Positions 39,362 to 47,451 of a stretch of 64,000 nucleotides of DNA are shown here, piece by piece; positions within the stretch are counted from its first letter, which is position 1, and each line of letters begins with the position of its first letter. The notes below the pieces were generated by a model that was not told where the DNA came from, did not search any database, and saw only the letters and a list, made by a program, of their open reading frames with translations. The stretch spans positions 34,074-98,073 of the forward strand of contig NZ_PEOG01000017.1 of NCBI RefSeq assembly GCF_002761755.1. The letters are read 5' to 3'. This stretch comes from Roseateles chitinivorans (GTDB lineage: Bacteria; Pseudomonadota; Gammaproteobacteria; Burkholderiales; Burkholderiaceae_C). The position numbers and the translations under genes are program-made.

Positions 39362-39664
39362 GGGCGTGTCTCCTTGGATGGTCGGACTGCGGCGACAGGC
39401 TTCCTGGCCCGCCGTCCCGAATGACTTTCGAACTAGGGCGCGATCATAGGCGCGCCCTCCTGGGCCGGCACTCCCCCTTACGGTGGCATCGCTACCAGTA
39501 GAAAGTTCTATTGGCAAACCGTAAATTTTATATTCGCCCATTCGGGTGTCAGCCCGTGACACGGTCACACCGAGTGTGACAGCCGAAAAAGCGCGCGTCG
39601 GAAATGATGGAAATGCCACCCTCCGGGCGCCCATCGCACGGACTCCGACAGCGACAAGTAGCCC
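39362..39664. other. 303-bp intergenic region
   Basis: Between the regulator start and the MaoC-like gene end. Contains an A/T-rich island (about 39500-39535) typical of a promoter and the inverted-repeat cluster 39546-39580. No gene seen. Confidence 0.6.
39546..39580. promoter_or_regulatory. cluster of three overlapping inverted repeats of GTGAC/GTCAC
   Basis: GTGTCA-N5-TGACAC (39546-39562), GTGAC-N3-GTCAC (39556-39568) and GTCACAC-N3-GTGTGAC (39564-39580) overlap in 35 bp. The arrangement suggests repeated half-sites for one regulator upstream of the LuxR-type gene, possibly autoregulation. Related half-sites GGTCACAC/GTGTGACC occur at flgI. Confidence 0.5.
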
Positions 39665-40117
39665 TCAGCGGTACTGCCGGGTCAGCGATTCGGCGATGCA
39701 GACCGGCTTGCCGCCGGCTTCCCGCTCCACGGTAACCTCGACCATCATCTGCACCCCGCCCTCGATCGGCTCCAGCCGCTTGAGCACGAAACGTCCCCGC
39801 AGCCGGCTGTCCACCGGCACGGGCGCCGGGAAGCGGACCCGGTCCATGCCGTAGTTGATGCCCATCCTGACTTCCCTCACCCGAAAGGCGGTCTCATAGA
39901 AGCGCGGCAACAGGCTGAGCGTCAGGAAGCCATGCGCGATCGTCGTGCCGAAGGGGCCGGCGGCCGCGCGGGCCGGGTCGGTGTGGATCCACTGCTGGTC
40001 CTCGGTCGCGTCGGCGAAGGCCTGGATGCGGGGCTGGTCCACCGCGATCCAGTCGGACACGCCGATCTCCTGCCCCACCAGGGGCGCCAGGTCTTCCAGC
40101 TTCTCGAACATCCGCAT
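39665..40117 (-). CDS. MaoC-like (R)-specific enoyl-CoA hydratase family protein
   Basis: 150-aa hotdog dehydratase. The hydratase-2 motif is plain: FADATEDQQWIHTDPARAAAGPFGTTIAHGFLTLSL, with Asp and His in the catalytic positions. Start at 40117 has AGGAGA about 6 bases before it; an ATG two codons later is the alternative. Short single-domain members such as PhaJ hydrate trans-2-enoyl-CoA to (R)-3-hydroxyacyl-CoA for polyhydroxyalkanoate or branched routes. The exact substrate is not deducible; neighbours give no pathway clue. Confidence 0.9.
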   Translation of the reverse strand: MRMFEKLEDLAPLVGQEIGVSDWIAVDQPRIQAFADATEDQQWIHTDPARAAAGPFGTTIAHGFLTLSLLPRFYETAFRVREVRMGINYGMDRVRFPAPVPVDSRLRGRFVLKRLEPIEGGVQMMVEVTVEREAGGKPVCIAESLTRQYR

Positions 40118-40176
40118 CCGGGTCTCCTCTCGTTCCGACGTGATTGGCGCCGGCGGGTGCGGGACGGACGCCGGCG

Positions 40177-40830
40177 TCAGTCCTTGCCGTCCTTGACCGG
40201 CCGCTCCAGCCAGGCGCACAGCCCGTGCCACTGCGCCAGATCGCGGGCGACGCGGCCCGGGGCGATGTCCCAGAGCGTCAAGCCGCGAGCGGCCAGCTGC
40301 ACATAGTTCTGGGTGTCGCGCAGTTCGGCCAGCAGCGGCAGCTTGAGCTGCTCGATGAACTGGTGCAGCTGCTGCTGCGACAGCGTCCCTTCGCGCACCC
40401 GCATCGCCACCAGGCCGATCTCGGGCCGGCCGGCCGACCCGTCGCGATCCCGGGCCGCATCTTGCAGCTCGCGGACGAAGTCGTATGTCGCCTGGATGTC
40501 AAAGAGGCTGGGTTGCAGCGGCACGAGCACCCGGTCGGCCACCTTGAGCGCCTGCGCCAGCTTCTTCCCGTGGAGCCCGGCCGGGGTATCGAGCACCGCG
40601 TGCGACACGCCCTTGGGAGTGCGCAACTGCTCGGCGGACGCCAGTTCCCAGCCGCGGATCGCCGGCAGCGCCGCGGGCCGCTGCGCCAGCCAGCGCGCCG
40701 AGGACTGCTGCCGGTCGATGTCGCCCAGCATGACCGCATGGCCGCGATGGGCCAGGAAGCCCGCGAGGTTGCTCGCGAGCGTGCTCTTGCCAACGCCGCC
40801 CTTGGGGTTGGCGACCAGGATCACCGGCAT
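40177..40830 (-). CDS. ParA family ATPase (orphan, no ParB nearby)
   Basis: 217-aa ParA/MinD-type ATPase with deviant Walker A NPKGGVGKST (about 8-17), DIDRQQSSARW and the switch DTPAGLHGKKL. Length and the VILVANPKGGVGKST opening resemble short plasmid-type or VirC1-like ParA proteins. Start at 40830 has GAGGAGAGG before it. No parB or parS is visible, so it may position another cargo such as a chemotaxis or storage-granule complex. The MaoC-like gene downstream makes a link to polyester granules conceivable but unproven. Confidence 0.9.
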   Translation of the reverse strand: MPVILVANPKGGVGKSTLASNLAGFLAHRGHAVMLGDIDRQQSSARWLAQRPAALPAIRGWELASAEQLRTPKGVSHAVLDTPAGLHGKKLAQALKVADRVLVPLQPSLFDIQATYDFVRELQDAARDRDGSAGRPEIGLVAMRVREGTLSQQQLHQFIEQLKLPLLAELRDTQNYVQLAARGLTLWDIAPGRVARDLAQWHGLCAWLERPVKDGKD

Positions 40831-40891
40831 GGCCTCTCCTCTCCTCGATGAGGTGCGCGGGATGTTATGCGATACCGCAAAATCCGCCGCC

Positions 40892-41512
40892 ATGAGCGCT
40901 CCTCCGTCCATCCTCCTCCTGGCCGCGCACCCGGACCTGGCCCACTCCCGCGTCACGCGGGCGATGCTGTCCGCGGCCCACGGTCTGTCCAATGTCCGTG
41001 TGCGCGACCTCTACGCGCTCTATCCCGATTACGCGATCGACACCCATGCCGAGCAGGAGGCGCTGCGCGACGCCGAGCTGCTGGTCTGGCTGCATCCGCT
41101 GCACTGGTACGGCATGCCGGCGCTGATGAAGCTCTGGGTGGACGAGGTGCTGAGCGTCGGCTTTGCCTATGGCCAGACCGGCCACGCGCTCCACGGCAAG
41201 GACCTGTGGCTGGTGACCTCGGCCGGCGGCAGCACGCATTCCTACAGCACCGACGGCTACAACCGCCATCCGGTCGGCGACTTCCTGCTGCCCTATGCCC
41301 AGACGGCCGCGCTGTGCGGCATGCGCTTCCTGCCGCCACTGGTCCTGCACGGCGCTCAGAAGGCGAGCGCGGAGCAGGTTCAGGCCCATGTGCAGGCCTT
41401 CGTCGAGGGCCTGCGCGCGTTGCCCGAATGGTGCGAGCGCCAGCCCGAGCCCGCCCAGGAGGCGGTGCCCGACGACGAGCGCCCGGTGCGCGAGGAAGGA
41501 GCGCCGGTCTGA
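40892..41512 (+). CDS. kefF: KefF-like NAD(P)H quinone oxidoreductase (KefC ancillary subunit)
   Basis: 206-aa flavodoxin-like quinone reductase: ILLLAAHPDLAHSRVTRAM at the FMN phosphate site, WLHPLHWYGMPALMKLWVDEVL and LVTSAGGSTHSYS are KefF/MdaB-family blocks. About 30 residues longer than E. coli KefF at the acidic C-terminus. Its TGA overlaps the kefC ATG (TGATG), so the two are co-translated, matching KefF's role as activator of the KefC channel. Confidence 0.9.
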   Translation: MSAPPSILLLAAHPDLAHSRVTRAMLSAAHGLSNVRVRDLYALYPDYAIDTHAEQEALRDAELLVWLHPLHWYGMPALMKLWVDEVLSVGFAYGQTGHALHGKDLWLVTSAGGSTHSYSTDGYNRHPVGDFLLPYAQTAALCGMRFLPPLVLHGAQKASAEQVQAHVQAFVEGLRALPEWCERQPEPAQEAVPDDERPVREEGAPV

Positions 41513-43470
41513 TGGACGTCGCCTCCCCGATGGCCGCGGCCTCCGCCGCGATGGGCGCCGCCTCCGCCGCCGTGACCGCCACCGAGGCGGCCGTGCACGG
41601 CGCGCACGGCAACTGGCTGCTGACGCCGCTCGTGCTGCTGAGCGCCGCGGTGCTCGCGGTGCCGCTGGCACGCGGGCTGAAGCTGGGGTCGATCCTGGGC
41701 TACCTGGTCGCCGGCGTGCTGCTCGGCCCCCAGGTGCTCGGGCTGATCAACCAGCCCGCGACGGTGCTGGAGATCGGCGAGTTCGGCGTGGTGCTGATGA
41801 TGTTCCTGGTCGGTCTGGAGCTCGAGCCCAAGCGGCTGTGGGCGATGCGCCGGCCGATCTTCGGCTGGGGCTCGGCCCAGATGCTGGGCTGCGCGACGCT
41901 GCTGCTGATCCCCTCCTTCTTCCTGGACGCCGACTGGCATGCCGCGGTCATCGCGGCGCTCGGCCTGGCGATGTCGTCGACGGCGGTGGCGCTGGCGGTG
42001 CTCAGCGAGAAGAACCTGGGCGGCACGCGCGCCGGGCAGAGCGTCATCAGCGTGGCGCTGCTGCAGGACATCGCCGCGATCCCGGTGCTGGCGCTGGTGC
42101 CCCTGCTGGCCAGCCAGGGCCGGCCGGCGGCCGGGCATTCGGGCGGACGGATCTGGCTGGCGCTGGGCGCGCTGGTGCTGATCGTGCTCGGCGGCCGGCT
42201 GCTGCTGCGACCGCTGCTGCGCTGGATCGCGCGCAGCGGCACGCCGGAGATCTTCACCGCCGCCTCGCTGCTGCTGGTGCTGGCGGCGGCGATGCTGATG
42301 CAGAAGGTCGGCCTGTCGATGGCGCTGGGCGCCTTCGCCGCCGGCGTGCTGCTGGCGGAGAGCGAGTACCGCCGCGCGCTCGAGGCCGACCTGGAGCCCT
42401 TCAAGGGCCTGCTGCTGGGCATGTTCTTCATCGCGGTCGGCATGGGCCTGGACCTGACGGTGCTGTGGCAGAAGCCCTTCGCGGTGCTGGGCCTGCTGGC
42501 CGCGCTGTGGCTGTGCAAGGGCCTGGTGCTCGCGGTGCTGGGCCGGGCGATGGGCCTGCCCAAGCCGGAGCGGGCGGTCTTCGTGATCCTGCTGGCGCAG
42601 GGCGGCGAGTTCGGCTTCGTCGTCTTCCAGCTCGCCGAGCAGGCCACGCTGCTGGATGCGGCGCAGCGCTCGGTGCTGGTGGCGGCGGTGGCCCTGTCGC
42701 TGGCCCTCACGCCGGCGCTGCTGGCCTGGGCGCAGCGGCGCGCCGGGCAGGTGGAGCGCAAGTCGCCGCACGAGCTCACCGAGCCGCAGGACTCGCAGGT
42801 GATCATCGCGGGCTTCGGCCGCTACGGGCAGATCGTCGGACGGATGCTGTTCGCCAACGGCATCTCGGCGACGGTGCTGGACCATGACGCCGACACCGTC
42901 GAGTCGCTGCGGCGCTTCGGCTGGCGCGTCTTCTGGGGCGACGCGACGCGGCTGGAGCTGCTGCGCATCGCCGGCGCCGAGCGCGCGCACGTCCTGGTGC
43001 TGGCGGTCGACGACTTCAACCACAGCGTCAAGATTGCCGAGATCGCGCGCCAGCACTTCCCGCACCTGACCATCGTGGCCCGGGCGCGCAATGTCCAGCA
43101 CTACTACGCGCTGCGCGAGCTGGGGGTCGAGCTGATCGAGCGCGAGACGCTGGACTCCGCGCTGATGAGCGGGCGCAGCGTGCTGCAGCAGCTGGGCTGG
43201 GAACCGCATGCGGCGCGGCAGATGGCCTGGCGCTTCCGACGCCACTCGGTCGAGCAGACCGAGGCGATGCGACCGCACCGTGGCGACCTGGACACGCTGA
43301 TCGCGATGTCCAAGCGCGGCCGCGAGCAGCTGGAGGAGCGCCTGGCCGCCGAGCGCAAGGCGCTGGCGGAGGGCAAGGGCCGCAATCCCTGGCAGGAGCC
43401 GCACCTGGCGCCGGGCACGGCGCCGGTGCCGGCCGGCTCGTCCGATCAGCCCCAGCCGGGCAAGGCCTGA
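41512..43470 (+). CDS. kefC: KefC-like glutathione-regulated K+/H+ antiporter
   Basis: 652-aa CPA2 antiporter. Twelve or so membrane helices (about 35-415) with FGVVLMMFLVGLELEPKRLW, MSSTAVALAVLSEKNL, LLQDIAAIPVLA and AQGGEFGFVVFQLAEQATLL. A cytosolic RCK/TrkA-N domain starts near 430 (VIIAGFGRYGQIVGRML), followed by a basic tail. Effluxes potassium to acidify the cytoplasm during electrophile stress, gated by glutathione adducts in E. coli. Coupled to kefF. The N-terminal Ala-rich 30 residues are unusual. Confidence 0.94.
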   Translation: MDVASPMAAASAAMGAASAAVTATEAAVHGAHGNWLLTPLVLLSAAVLAVPLARGLKLGSILGYLVAGVLLGPQVLGLINQPATVLEIGEFGVVLMMFLVGLELEPKRLWAMRRPIFGWGSAQMLGCATLLLIPSFFLDADWHAAVIAALGLAMSSTAVALAVLSEKNLGGTRAGQSVISVALLQDIAAIPVLALVPLLASQGRPAAGHSGGRIWLALGALVLIVLGGRLLLRPLLRWIARSGTPEIFTAASLLLVLAAAMLMQKVGLSMALGAFAAGVLLAESEYRRALEADLEPFKGLLLGMFFIAVGMGLDLTVLWQKPFAVLGLLAALWLCKGLVLAVLGRAMGLPKPERAVFVILLAQGGEFGFVVFQLAEQATLLDAAQRSVLVAAVALSLALTPALLAWAQRRAGQVERKSPHELTEPQDSQVIIAGFGRYGQIVGRMLFANGISATVLDHDADTVESLRRFGWRVFWGDATRLELLRIAGAERAHVLVLAVDDFNHSVKIAEIARQHFPHLTIVARARNVQHYYALRELGVELIERETLDSALMSGRSVLQQLGWEPHAARQMAWRFRRHSVEQTEAMRPHRGDLDTLIAMSKRGREQLEERLAAERKALAEGKGRNPWQEPHLAPGTAPVPAGSSDQPQPGKA

Positions 43471-43495
43471 GGCCTGCGGCGACAATCGCGCCCCT

Positions 43496-43936
43496 ATGTT
43501 TGCCCCTTCCCAACTCGAGGTCCGGCGCTTCTTCTGCCAGACCTACCGCAAGCAGCGCGACGGCCTGCCGCTGACGCCGATGGAGGCGATCGCCTCGGAC
43601 TGGATCGCCCAGCATCCCGAGTACCACGACGAGCTGGCCGACGAGGACGCCGCGCTGGCGGCGGTCTACACGGTCGAGGACGGCCGCACGAATCCGTTCC
43701 TGCACCTGTCCATGCACCTCAGCCTGATCGAACAGCACCAGATCGACCAGCCCACGGGTGTGCGCCAGGCGCTGGACCTGCTGGCGGCGCGCCGCCAGTC
43801 CTTGCACGAGGCTCATCACGAGGCGATGGAATGCCTGGGCGAAATGATCTGGACCTCGCAGCGCAGCGGCCTGCCGCCGGACGGTCACGCCTACCTGGAC
43901 TGCCTGCGGCGCAAGGCGACCCGCACGCCGACCTGA
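43496..43936 (+). CDS. DUF1841 family protein
   Basis: 146-aa soluble protein. The pattern RRFFCQTYRKQRDGLPLTPMEAIASDWIAQHPEYH and NPFLHLSMHLSLIEQHQIDQPTGVR is characteristic of DUF1841, found mainly in beta- and gammaproteobacteria. Conserved His residues could bind metal, but no function is known. No evident SD. Lies 25 bp after kefC and 53 bp from the convergent flgN. Confidence 0.92.
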   Translation: MFAPSQLEVRRFFCQTYRKQRDGLPLTPMEAIASDWIAQHPEYHDELADEDAALAAVYTVEDGRTNPFLHLSMHLSLIEQHQIDQPTGVRQALDLLAARRQSLHEAHHEAMECLGEMIWTSQRSGLPPDGHAYLDCLRRKATRTPT

Positions 43937-43944
43937 CATGAAAA

Positions 43945-43968
43945 AAGGCCACGCATCCGCGTGGCCTT
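43945..43968 (-). terminator. rho-independent terminator of the flgMN operon
   Basis: AAGGCCACGC-ATCC-GCGTGGCCTT, a perfect 10-bp stem flanked on the minus-strand downstream side by a run of six T. It starts 22 bp after the flgN stop, and would also hinder DUF1841 readthrough from the plus strand. Confidence 0.9.
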
Positions 43969-43989
43969 CGTCATCGGAATCGCGGGGGT

Positions 43990-44379
43990 TCAGGCCTGGA
44001 TCGACCCACCCAGCGCCGACTTGCGCTCGTTCTTCCCGGACGCGCCGTACAGGCCGCTCGGCTCCCCCGGCATCAGCACGTCGATGGCGCGGTCCAGCGC
44101 CGCGGTGGCCCGGGCCAGCGATTCGCGCTGGGCAGCGACGCGGCCGCCGGCCTGCATCAACCGGGTCCGCAGGCCTGCCGGCACGGTGCCGGTGCGCGCG
44201 GCGGCGCTGAATTGCTCGATCGCGCGCGCCAGGGCCGCATGCAGCGACGCCGCATGGAGCTCGATCGCCTGGGAGTCACGTCGATGCAGCGCCTCGCCCA
44301 GCAGGTTGAGGCAGCTTTCGACGTCCTGCAGCGGCTGCTCCAGGTCGACGGGGGTCGAGTTCAAAGGCGTGGCGGTCAT
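43990..44379 (-). CDS. flgN: flagellar export chaperone FlgN
   Basis: 129-aa helical FlgN-type chaperone for the hook-filament junction proteins FlgK and FlgL. Identification rests on the helical composition (LNLLGEALHRRDSQAIELHAASLHAALARAIEQFSAAAR), the length and position right after flgM. Sequence conservation in this family is low. Spaced 61 bp from flgM and closed by a strong terminator. Its clients flgK/flgL are encoded at the far end of the opposite-strand operon. Confidence 0.88.
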   Translation of the reverse strand: MTATPLNSTPVDLEQPLQDVESCLNLLGEALHRRDSQAIELHAASLHAALARAIEQFSAAARTGTVPAGLRTRLMQAGGRVAAQRESLARATAALDRAIDVLMPGEPSGLYGASGKNERKSALGGSIQA

Positions 44380-44440
44380 GGCGTCACCGGAAAAGCTTGG
44401 TCTTTGGTCGCTTCAGCTCAGCTTTTTACGATTGAGCGAG

Positions 44441-44764
44441 TCAGTGCGAGGGCTGGGTACGGCCCAGCATCTCGGCCGCGTTGGCGATCAGCTTGTCGGC
44501 GATCGCATCGGCGTTGATCTTGAACTCACCCTTCTCGATCGCGCTGGCGATGCGGGCCACCTTCTCCGCGTCGAAGCTGCCGTCGTCGGCGGCGGCGCCC
44601 GCGATCAGGCTGCTCGCGGTGCTCGACAGCTCGACCTTGGACCCTTCGCCGGACACGGCGGCGCCGGCCTTTCCAGCCTTGGCCGCACCGGCGTCGGGGG
44701 TCCCGGCGGTGGTCCCGCCGACTTTCGAGTAGGCGTTCAGGTCAGCGTTGTTACCGATCTTCAT
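44441..44764 (-). CDS. flgM: anti-sigma-28 factor FlgM
   Basis: 107-aa FlgM. N-terminal disordered Ala/Gly-rich region and a C-terminal sigma-binding part SFDAEKVARIASAIEKGEFKINADAIADKLIANAAEML that matches the family. GGAG precedes the ATG. Binds FliA until exported through the finished hook-basal body. A sigma-28-type promoter 51-77 bp upstream suggests the usual feedback loop. Confidence 0.95.
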   Translation of the reverse strand: MKIGNNADLNAYSKVGGTTAGTPDAGAAKAGKAGAAVSGEGSKVELSSTASSLIAGAAADDGSFDAEKVARIASAIEKGEFKINADAIADKLIANAAEMLGRTQPSH

Positions 44765-44814
44765 GGCAAATCTCCATGGGCCCGAGGACTTCCGGACCCC
44801 TTCCAGTACCGGGT

Positions 44815-44841
44815 ATTTCGACCCGTCTGGGCGGAACTTGA
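44815..44841 (-). promoter_or_regulatory. sigma-28 (FliA) type promoter of flgM
   Basis: On the minus strand TCAAGTTC, 11 bp spacer, GTCGAAAT, against the consensus TAAAGTTT-N11-GCCGATAA: 6 of 8 and 5 of 8 matches with exact spacing. Located 51-77 bp before the flgM start, as expected for a late flagellar gene. Confidence 0.6.
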
Positions 44842-44884
44842 GGGGCGAGCTTCACAAAATCGACAGATCGCTCGGTGAAGGGCG

Positions 44885-45691
44885 TCACAGTACCACCTCC
44901 ACCCTGCGTTCACCGATCGTACGTGCCGTGACCATGCGGCCATTGTCGAAACGTACACGGACATCCTGGCCTTCCAGGCCCACGCCCATCGCCTGGCCTT
45001 CGCCCGCGACCGCGTAGCCGTTGCCGGTTGCCATGACCTGCACCCGGTCGCCCGGCTGCACCCATTGGCGGAGTTTCAGGTCGGCCGAACGCAGCGCCTC
45101 GCCTGCGGCGACCGGCCGGGACAGGGGACGACCGAGCCAGCCTTCCGCTTGTGTATAGATGGCGCCGGCCTCGCCGGCAATGTCGACTTCGGCCAGCCGC
45201 AGATGTTCTTGAGTCAGCACCGTCCCGGCCGGCAGGTCGGAAGCGGCGACGAAGGCCTGTCCATACACCTTGATCGTCAGCGGCAGTGTCACATTCCACT
45301 TGGTGGCGCCAGCCAGGCAGCGCAGGCCCAGGCGGGTCCGCCCCCACATCCGGGTGCCCGGCGGCAGGTAGGGCTGGATCTGCGCGCAAGGCGCCAGGCG
45401 CAGGCGAGGGTCCAGCCGGCCGAGTTCCACCTCGACCCGGGCCTGGTTCGGCGCGACCTGGCGGGCGCCGGCCATGGCCAGCGCCTGCAGGCGGTCCTCC
45501 AGCGTCGCGTCGAGCGCGCCCAGGCCGGAAGGTTCGCTGAGGGGCACCGCCGCCGTCTGGGCCGTGGCCGTCTGGGCGTCCGCCTCGTCCACCAGTCCGA
45601 ACATCAGCCAGACGGACATCAGCGCCCCCGCCAGCAGGGCGGGCAGCGCCTGCGCGTGGCGGGCGTGAGAGGAGGTGCAGGGGTGCGGCAT
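44885..45691 (-). CDS. flgA: flagellar P-ring assembly chaperone FlgA
   Basis: 268-aa periplasmic protein with an N-terminal leader (about 12-40, ending near EADA). The C-terminal SAF/ChapFlgA domain has VYGQAFVAASDLPAGTVLTQEHLRLAEVDI and ends in GQDVRVRFDNGRMVTARTIGERRVEVVL. Assists FlgI polymerisation. Divergent from flgB with a 164-bp shared promoter region. No clear SD before the ATG. Confidence 0.95.
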   Translation of the reverse strand: MPHPCTSSHARHAQALPALLAGALMSVWLMFGLVDEADAQTATAQTAAVPLSEPSGLGALDATLEDRLQALAMAGARQVAPNQARVEVELGRLDPRLRLAPCAQIQPYLPPGTRMWGRTRLGLRCLAGATKWNVTLPLTIKVYGQAFVAASDLPAGTVLTQEHLRLAEVDIAGEAGAIYTQAEGWLGRPLSRPVAAGEALRSADLKLRQWVQPGDRVQVMATGNGYAVAGEGQAMGVGLEGQDVRVRFDNGRMVTARTIGERRVEVVL

Positions 45692-45855
45692 GGGACGGAA
45701 CTGTACGGATCCGGGGCGCGCAGATGGCCTCGAAATGCGCCGAGATCACCCGTCTTATCGCGCTCATGTTTTCCGACCCGCTGCCCACAATGCCCGAACG
45801 TGACAAACCGGGCCCGCGTCCCGACGCCACCCGACCCGTCCCGAAGGAGATGACC

Positions 45856-46242
45856 ATGCTGAACCGACTGTCCGATGCGATGAACTTCCAGGCCCAGGCG
45901 CTGACCCTGCGGGCGGAGCGTCAGCGCCTGCTCGCCAGCAACATCGCCAACGCCGACACCCCGGGCTATCAGTCCAAGGACATGGATTTCGCCAAGGCGC
46001 TGCGCGAGGCCACCTCCCCCGCCGCCGCCGCGAACACCAATCAGACGCTGACCCAGCGCACCCAGAACGCGCTGCAGAGCAGCCTGAGCGCCATGACCAG
46101 CATGGACAGCAACACCGTCGACATGGACCGCGAGCGCGCCAGCTTCGCCGACAACACCGTGAAGTACGAGGCCTCGCTGCGCTTCCTCAACGGCAGCATC
46201 CGCACGATGCTGGACGCGATGAAGTCGCCGAACGCGGCCTGA
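45856..46242 (+). CDS. flgB: flagellar basal-body rod protein FlgB
   Basis: 128-aa proximal rod protein. Flagellar rod signature LLASNIANADTPGYQSKDMDF in the N-terminal half and a terminal helix VKYEASLRFLNGSIRTMLDAM. AAGGAGATGACC precedes the ATG at 45856; a longer in-frame extension upstream is not family-like. First gene of the flgB-L run. Confidence 0.97.
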   Translation: MLNRLSDAMNFQAQALTLRAERQRLLASNIANADTPGYQSKDMDFAKALREATSPAAAANTNQTLTQRTQNALQSSLSAMTSMDSNTVDMDRERASFADNTVKYEASLRFLNGSIRTMLDAMKSPNAA

Positions 46243-46264
46243 TCGCGCAGGACAGGAGACCGTC

Positions 46265-46681
46265 ATGTCGATGTTCAACATCTTCCACATCAGCGGCAGC
46301 GCGGTCAGCGCGCAGAGCCAGCGCCTGAACGCGGTGGCCAGCAACATGGCCAATGCGGACACCGTCGCCGGCCCGGACGGCCAGGCGTACAAGGCACGCC
46401 AGGTCGTCTTCCAGAGCGTGCTGGCCCAGAACGGCAACGACCAGACCGACGTCGGCGTGCAGGTCGTGGGCGTCCAGGAGAACCAGACCCCCGGCCGCCG
46501 CGTCCACGATCCGAGCCATCAGCTGGCCGACGCCGACGGCTACGTCACCTACAGCAATGTCAACAGCGTCGAGGAGATGGTCAACATGATCTCGGCCTCG
46601 CGCTCGTACCAGAACAACCTCGAGGTCATGGGCACCGCCAAGTCGCTGCTGCTCAAGACCCTGCAGATGGGCCAGGGCTGA
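46265..46681 (+). CDS. flgC: flagellar basal-body rod protein FlgC
   Basis: 138-aa rod protein with LNAVASNMANADTVAGPDGQAYKARQVVF at the N-terminus and the C-terminal YVTYSNVNSVEEMVNMISASRSYQNNLEVM motif. CAGGAGA ahead of the ATG. Directly follows flgB (22 bp). Confidence 0.97.
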   Translation: MSMFNIFHISGSAVSAQSQRLNAVASNMANADTVAGPDGQAYKARQVVFQSVLAQNGNDQTDVGVQVVGVQENQTPGRRVHDPSHQLADADGYVTYSNVNSVEEMVNMISASRSYQNNLEVMGTAKSLLLKTLQMGQG

Positions 46682-46730
46682 GCGCCGCCCAGCCTGAGCC
46701 CCGCCTGACCTCCCGCACGGAAAGCCTCCC

Positions 46731-47390
46731 ATGGACTTCACCGCCCTGAACGCCAACACCAAGACCGGCGCCGCGTCGAACACGGCCGCCAGCAGCCCCA
46801 CCGGCACCAGCGCACAGGAAACCTCGGACCGCTTCCTGAAGCTGCTGGTCGCCCAGCTGCAGAACCAGGACCCGATGAATCCGATGGACAACGCCGCGGT
46901 CACGACGCAGATGGCGCAGATCCAGACGGTCACCGGCGTCAGCACGCTGAACTCCAGCATCCAGGGCCTGGCCAGCCAGTTCGGCCAGATGCAGGCGCTG
47001 CAGAGCGTCAGCCTGGTCGGCCGCGAGGTCACCGTGCCCGGCGACAAGGTCAGCGTCGCCGACGGCAAGGCCACGCTCAACTTCGACCTGGGCAGCGCCG
47101 CCGACAACGTCAAGCTGGAGGTGCTCAACGGCGCCGGCGCGGTGATCTCGACGCAGGACCTGGGCAAGATGAAGAGCGGCATGCAGTCCTACACCTGGGA
47201 CGCGTCCAAGGCCGCCGAGACCACCGGCCTGAGCTACCGCGTCACCGCCACCAGCGGCGGCACCGCGGTCACCGCCACCACCCTGATGCGCGACACGGTG
47301 CGCGCCGTGAACACGAGCGGCTCCACGCTGCAACTCGAACTGAAGAATTCCGGCCTGGTCGACTACGACAAGGTCCGCGCGCTGGGCTGA
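46731..47390 (+). CDS. flgD: flagellar hook capping/assembly protein FlgD
   Basis: 219-aa hook cap scaffold. N-terminal motif RFLKLLVAQLQNQDPMNPMDNAAVTTQMAQIQTV is diagnostic, followed by Tudor-like and FlgD_ig (SYTWDASKAAETTGLSYRVTATSGG) domains. Needed for hook subunit polymerisation and lost on hook completion. Confidence 0.97.
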   Translation: MDFTALNANTKTGAASNTAASSPTGTSAQETSDRFLKLLVAQLQNQDPMNPMDNAAVTTQMAQIQTVTGVSTLNSSIQGLASQFGQMQALQSVSLVGREVTVPGDKVSVADGKATLNFDLGSAADNVKLEVLNGAGAVISTQDLGKMKSGMQSYTWDASKAAETTGLSYRVTATSGGTAVTATTLMRDTVRAVNTSGSTLQLELKNSGLVDYDKVRALG

Positions 47391-47451
47391 TCCCAGCATC
47401 CCCCAGCCCGCCTCCCCGCATCACCCGCCTGAATCGCCCAAGGACATCCCC

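Noticed and set aside
45692..45855. Sigma-54 or sigma-28 promoter between flgA and flgB
   Set aside because: Fragments such as GCCGAGAT and CGCGATAAG are present, but no partner element at correct spacing was found, so no promoter was called.
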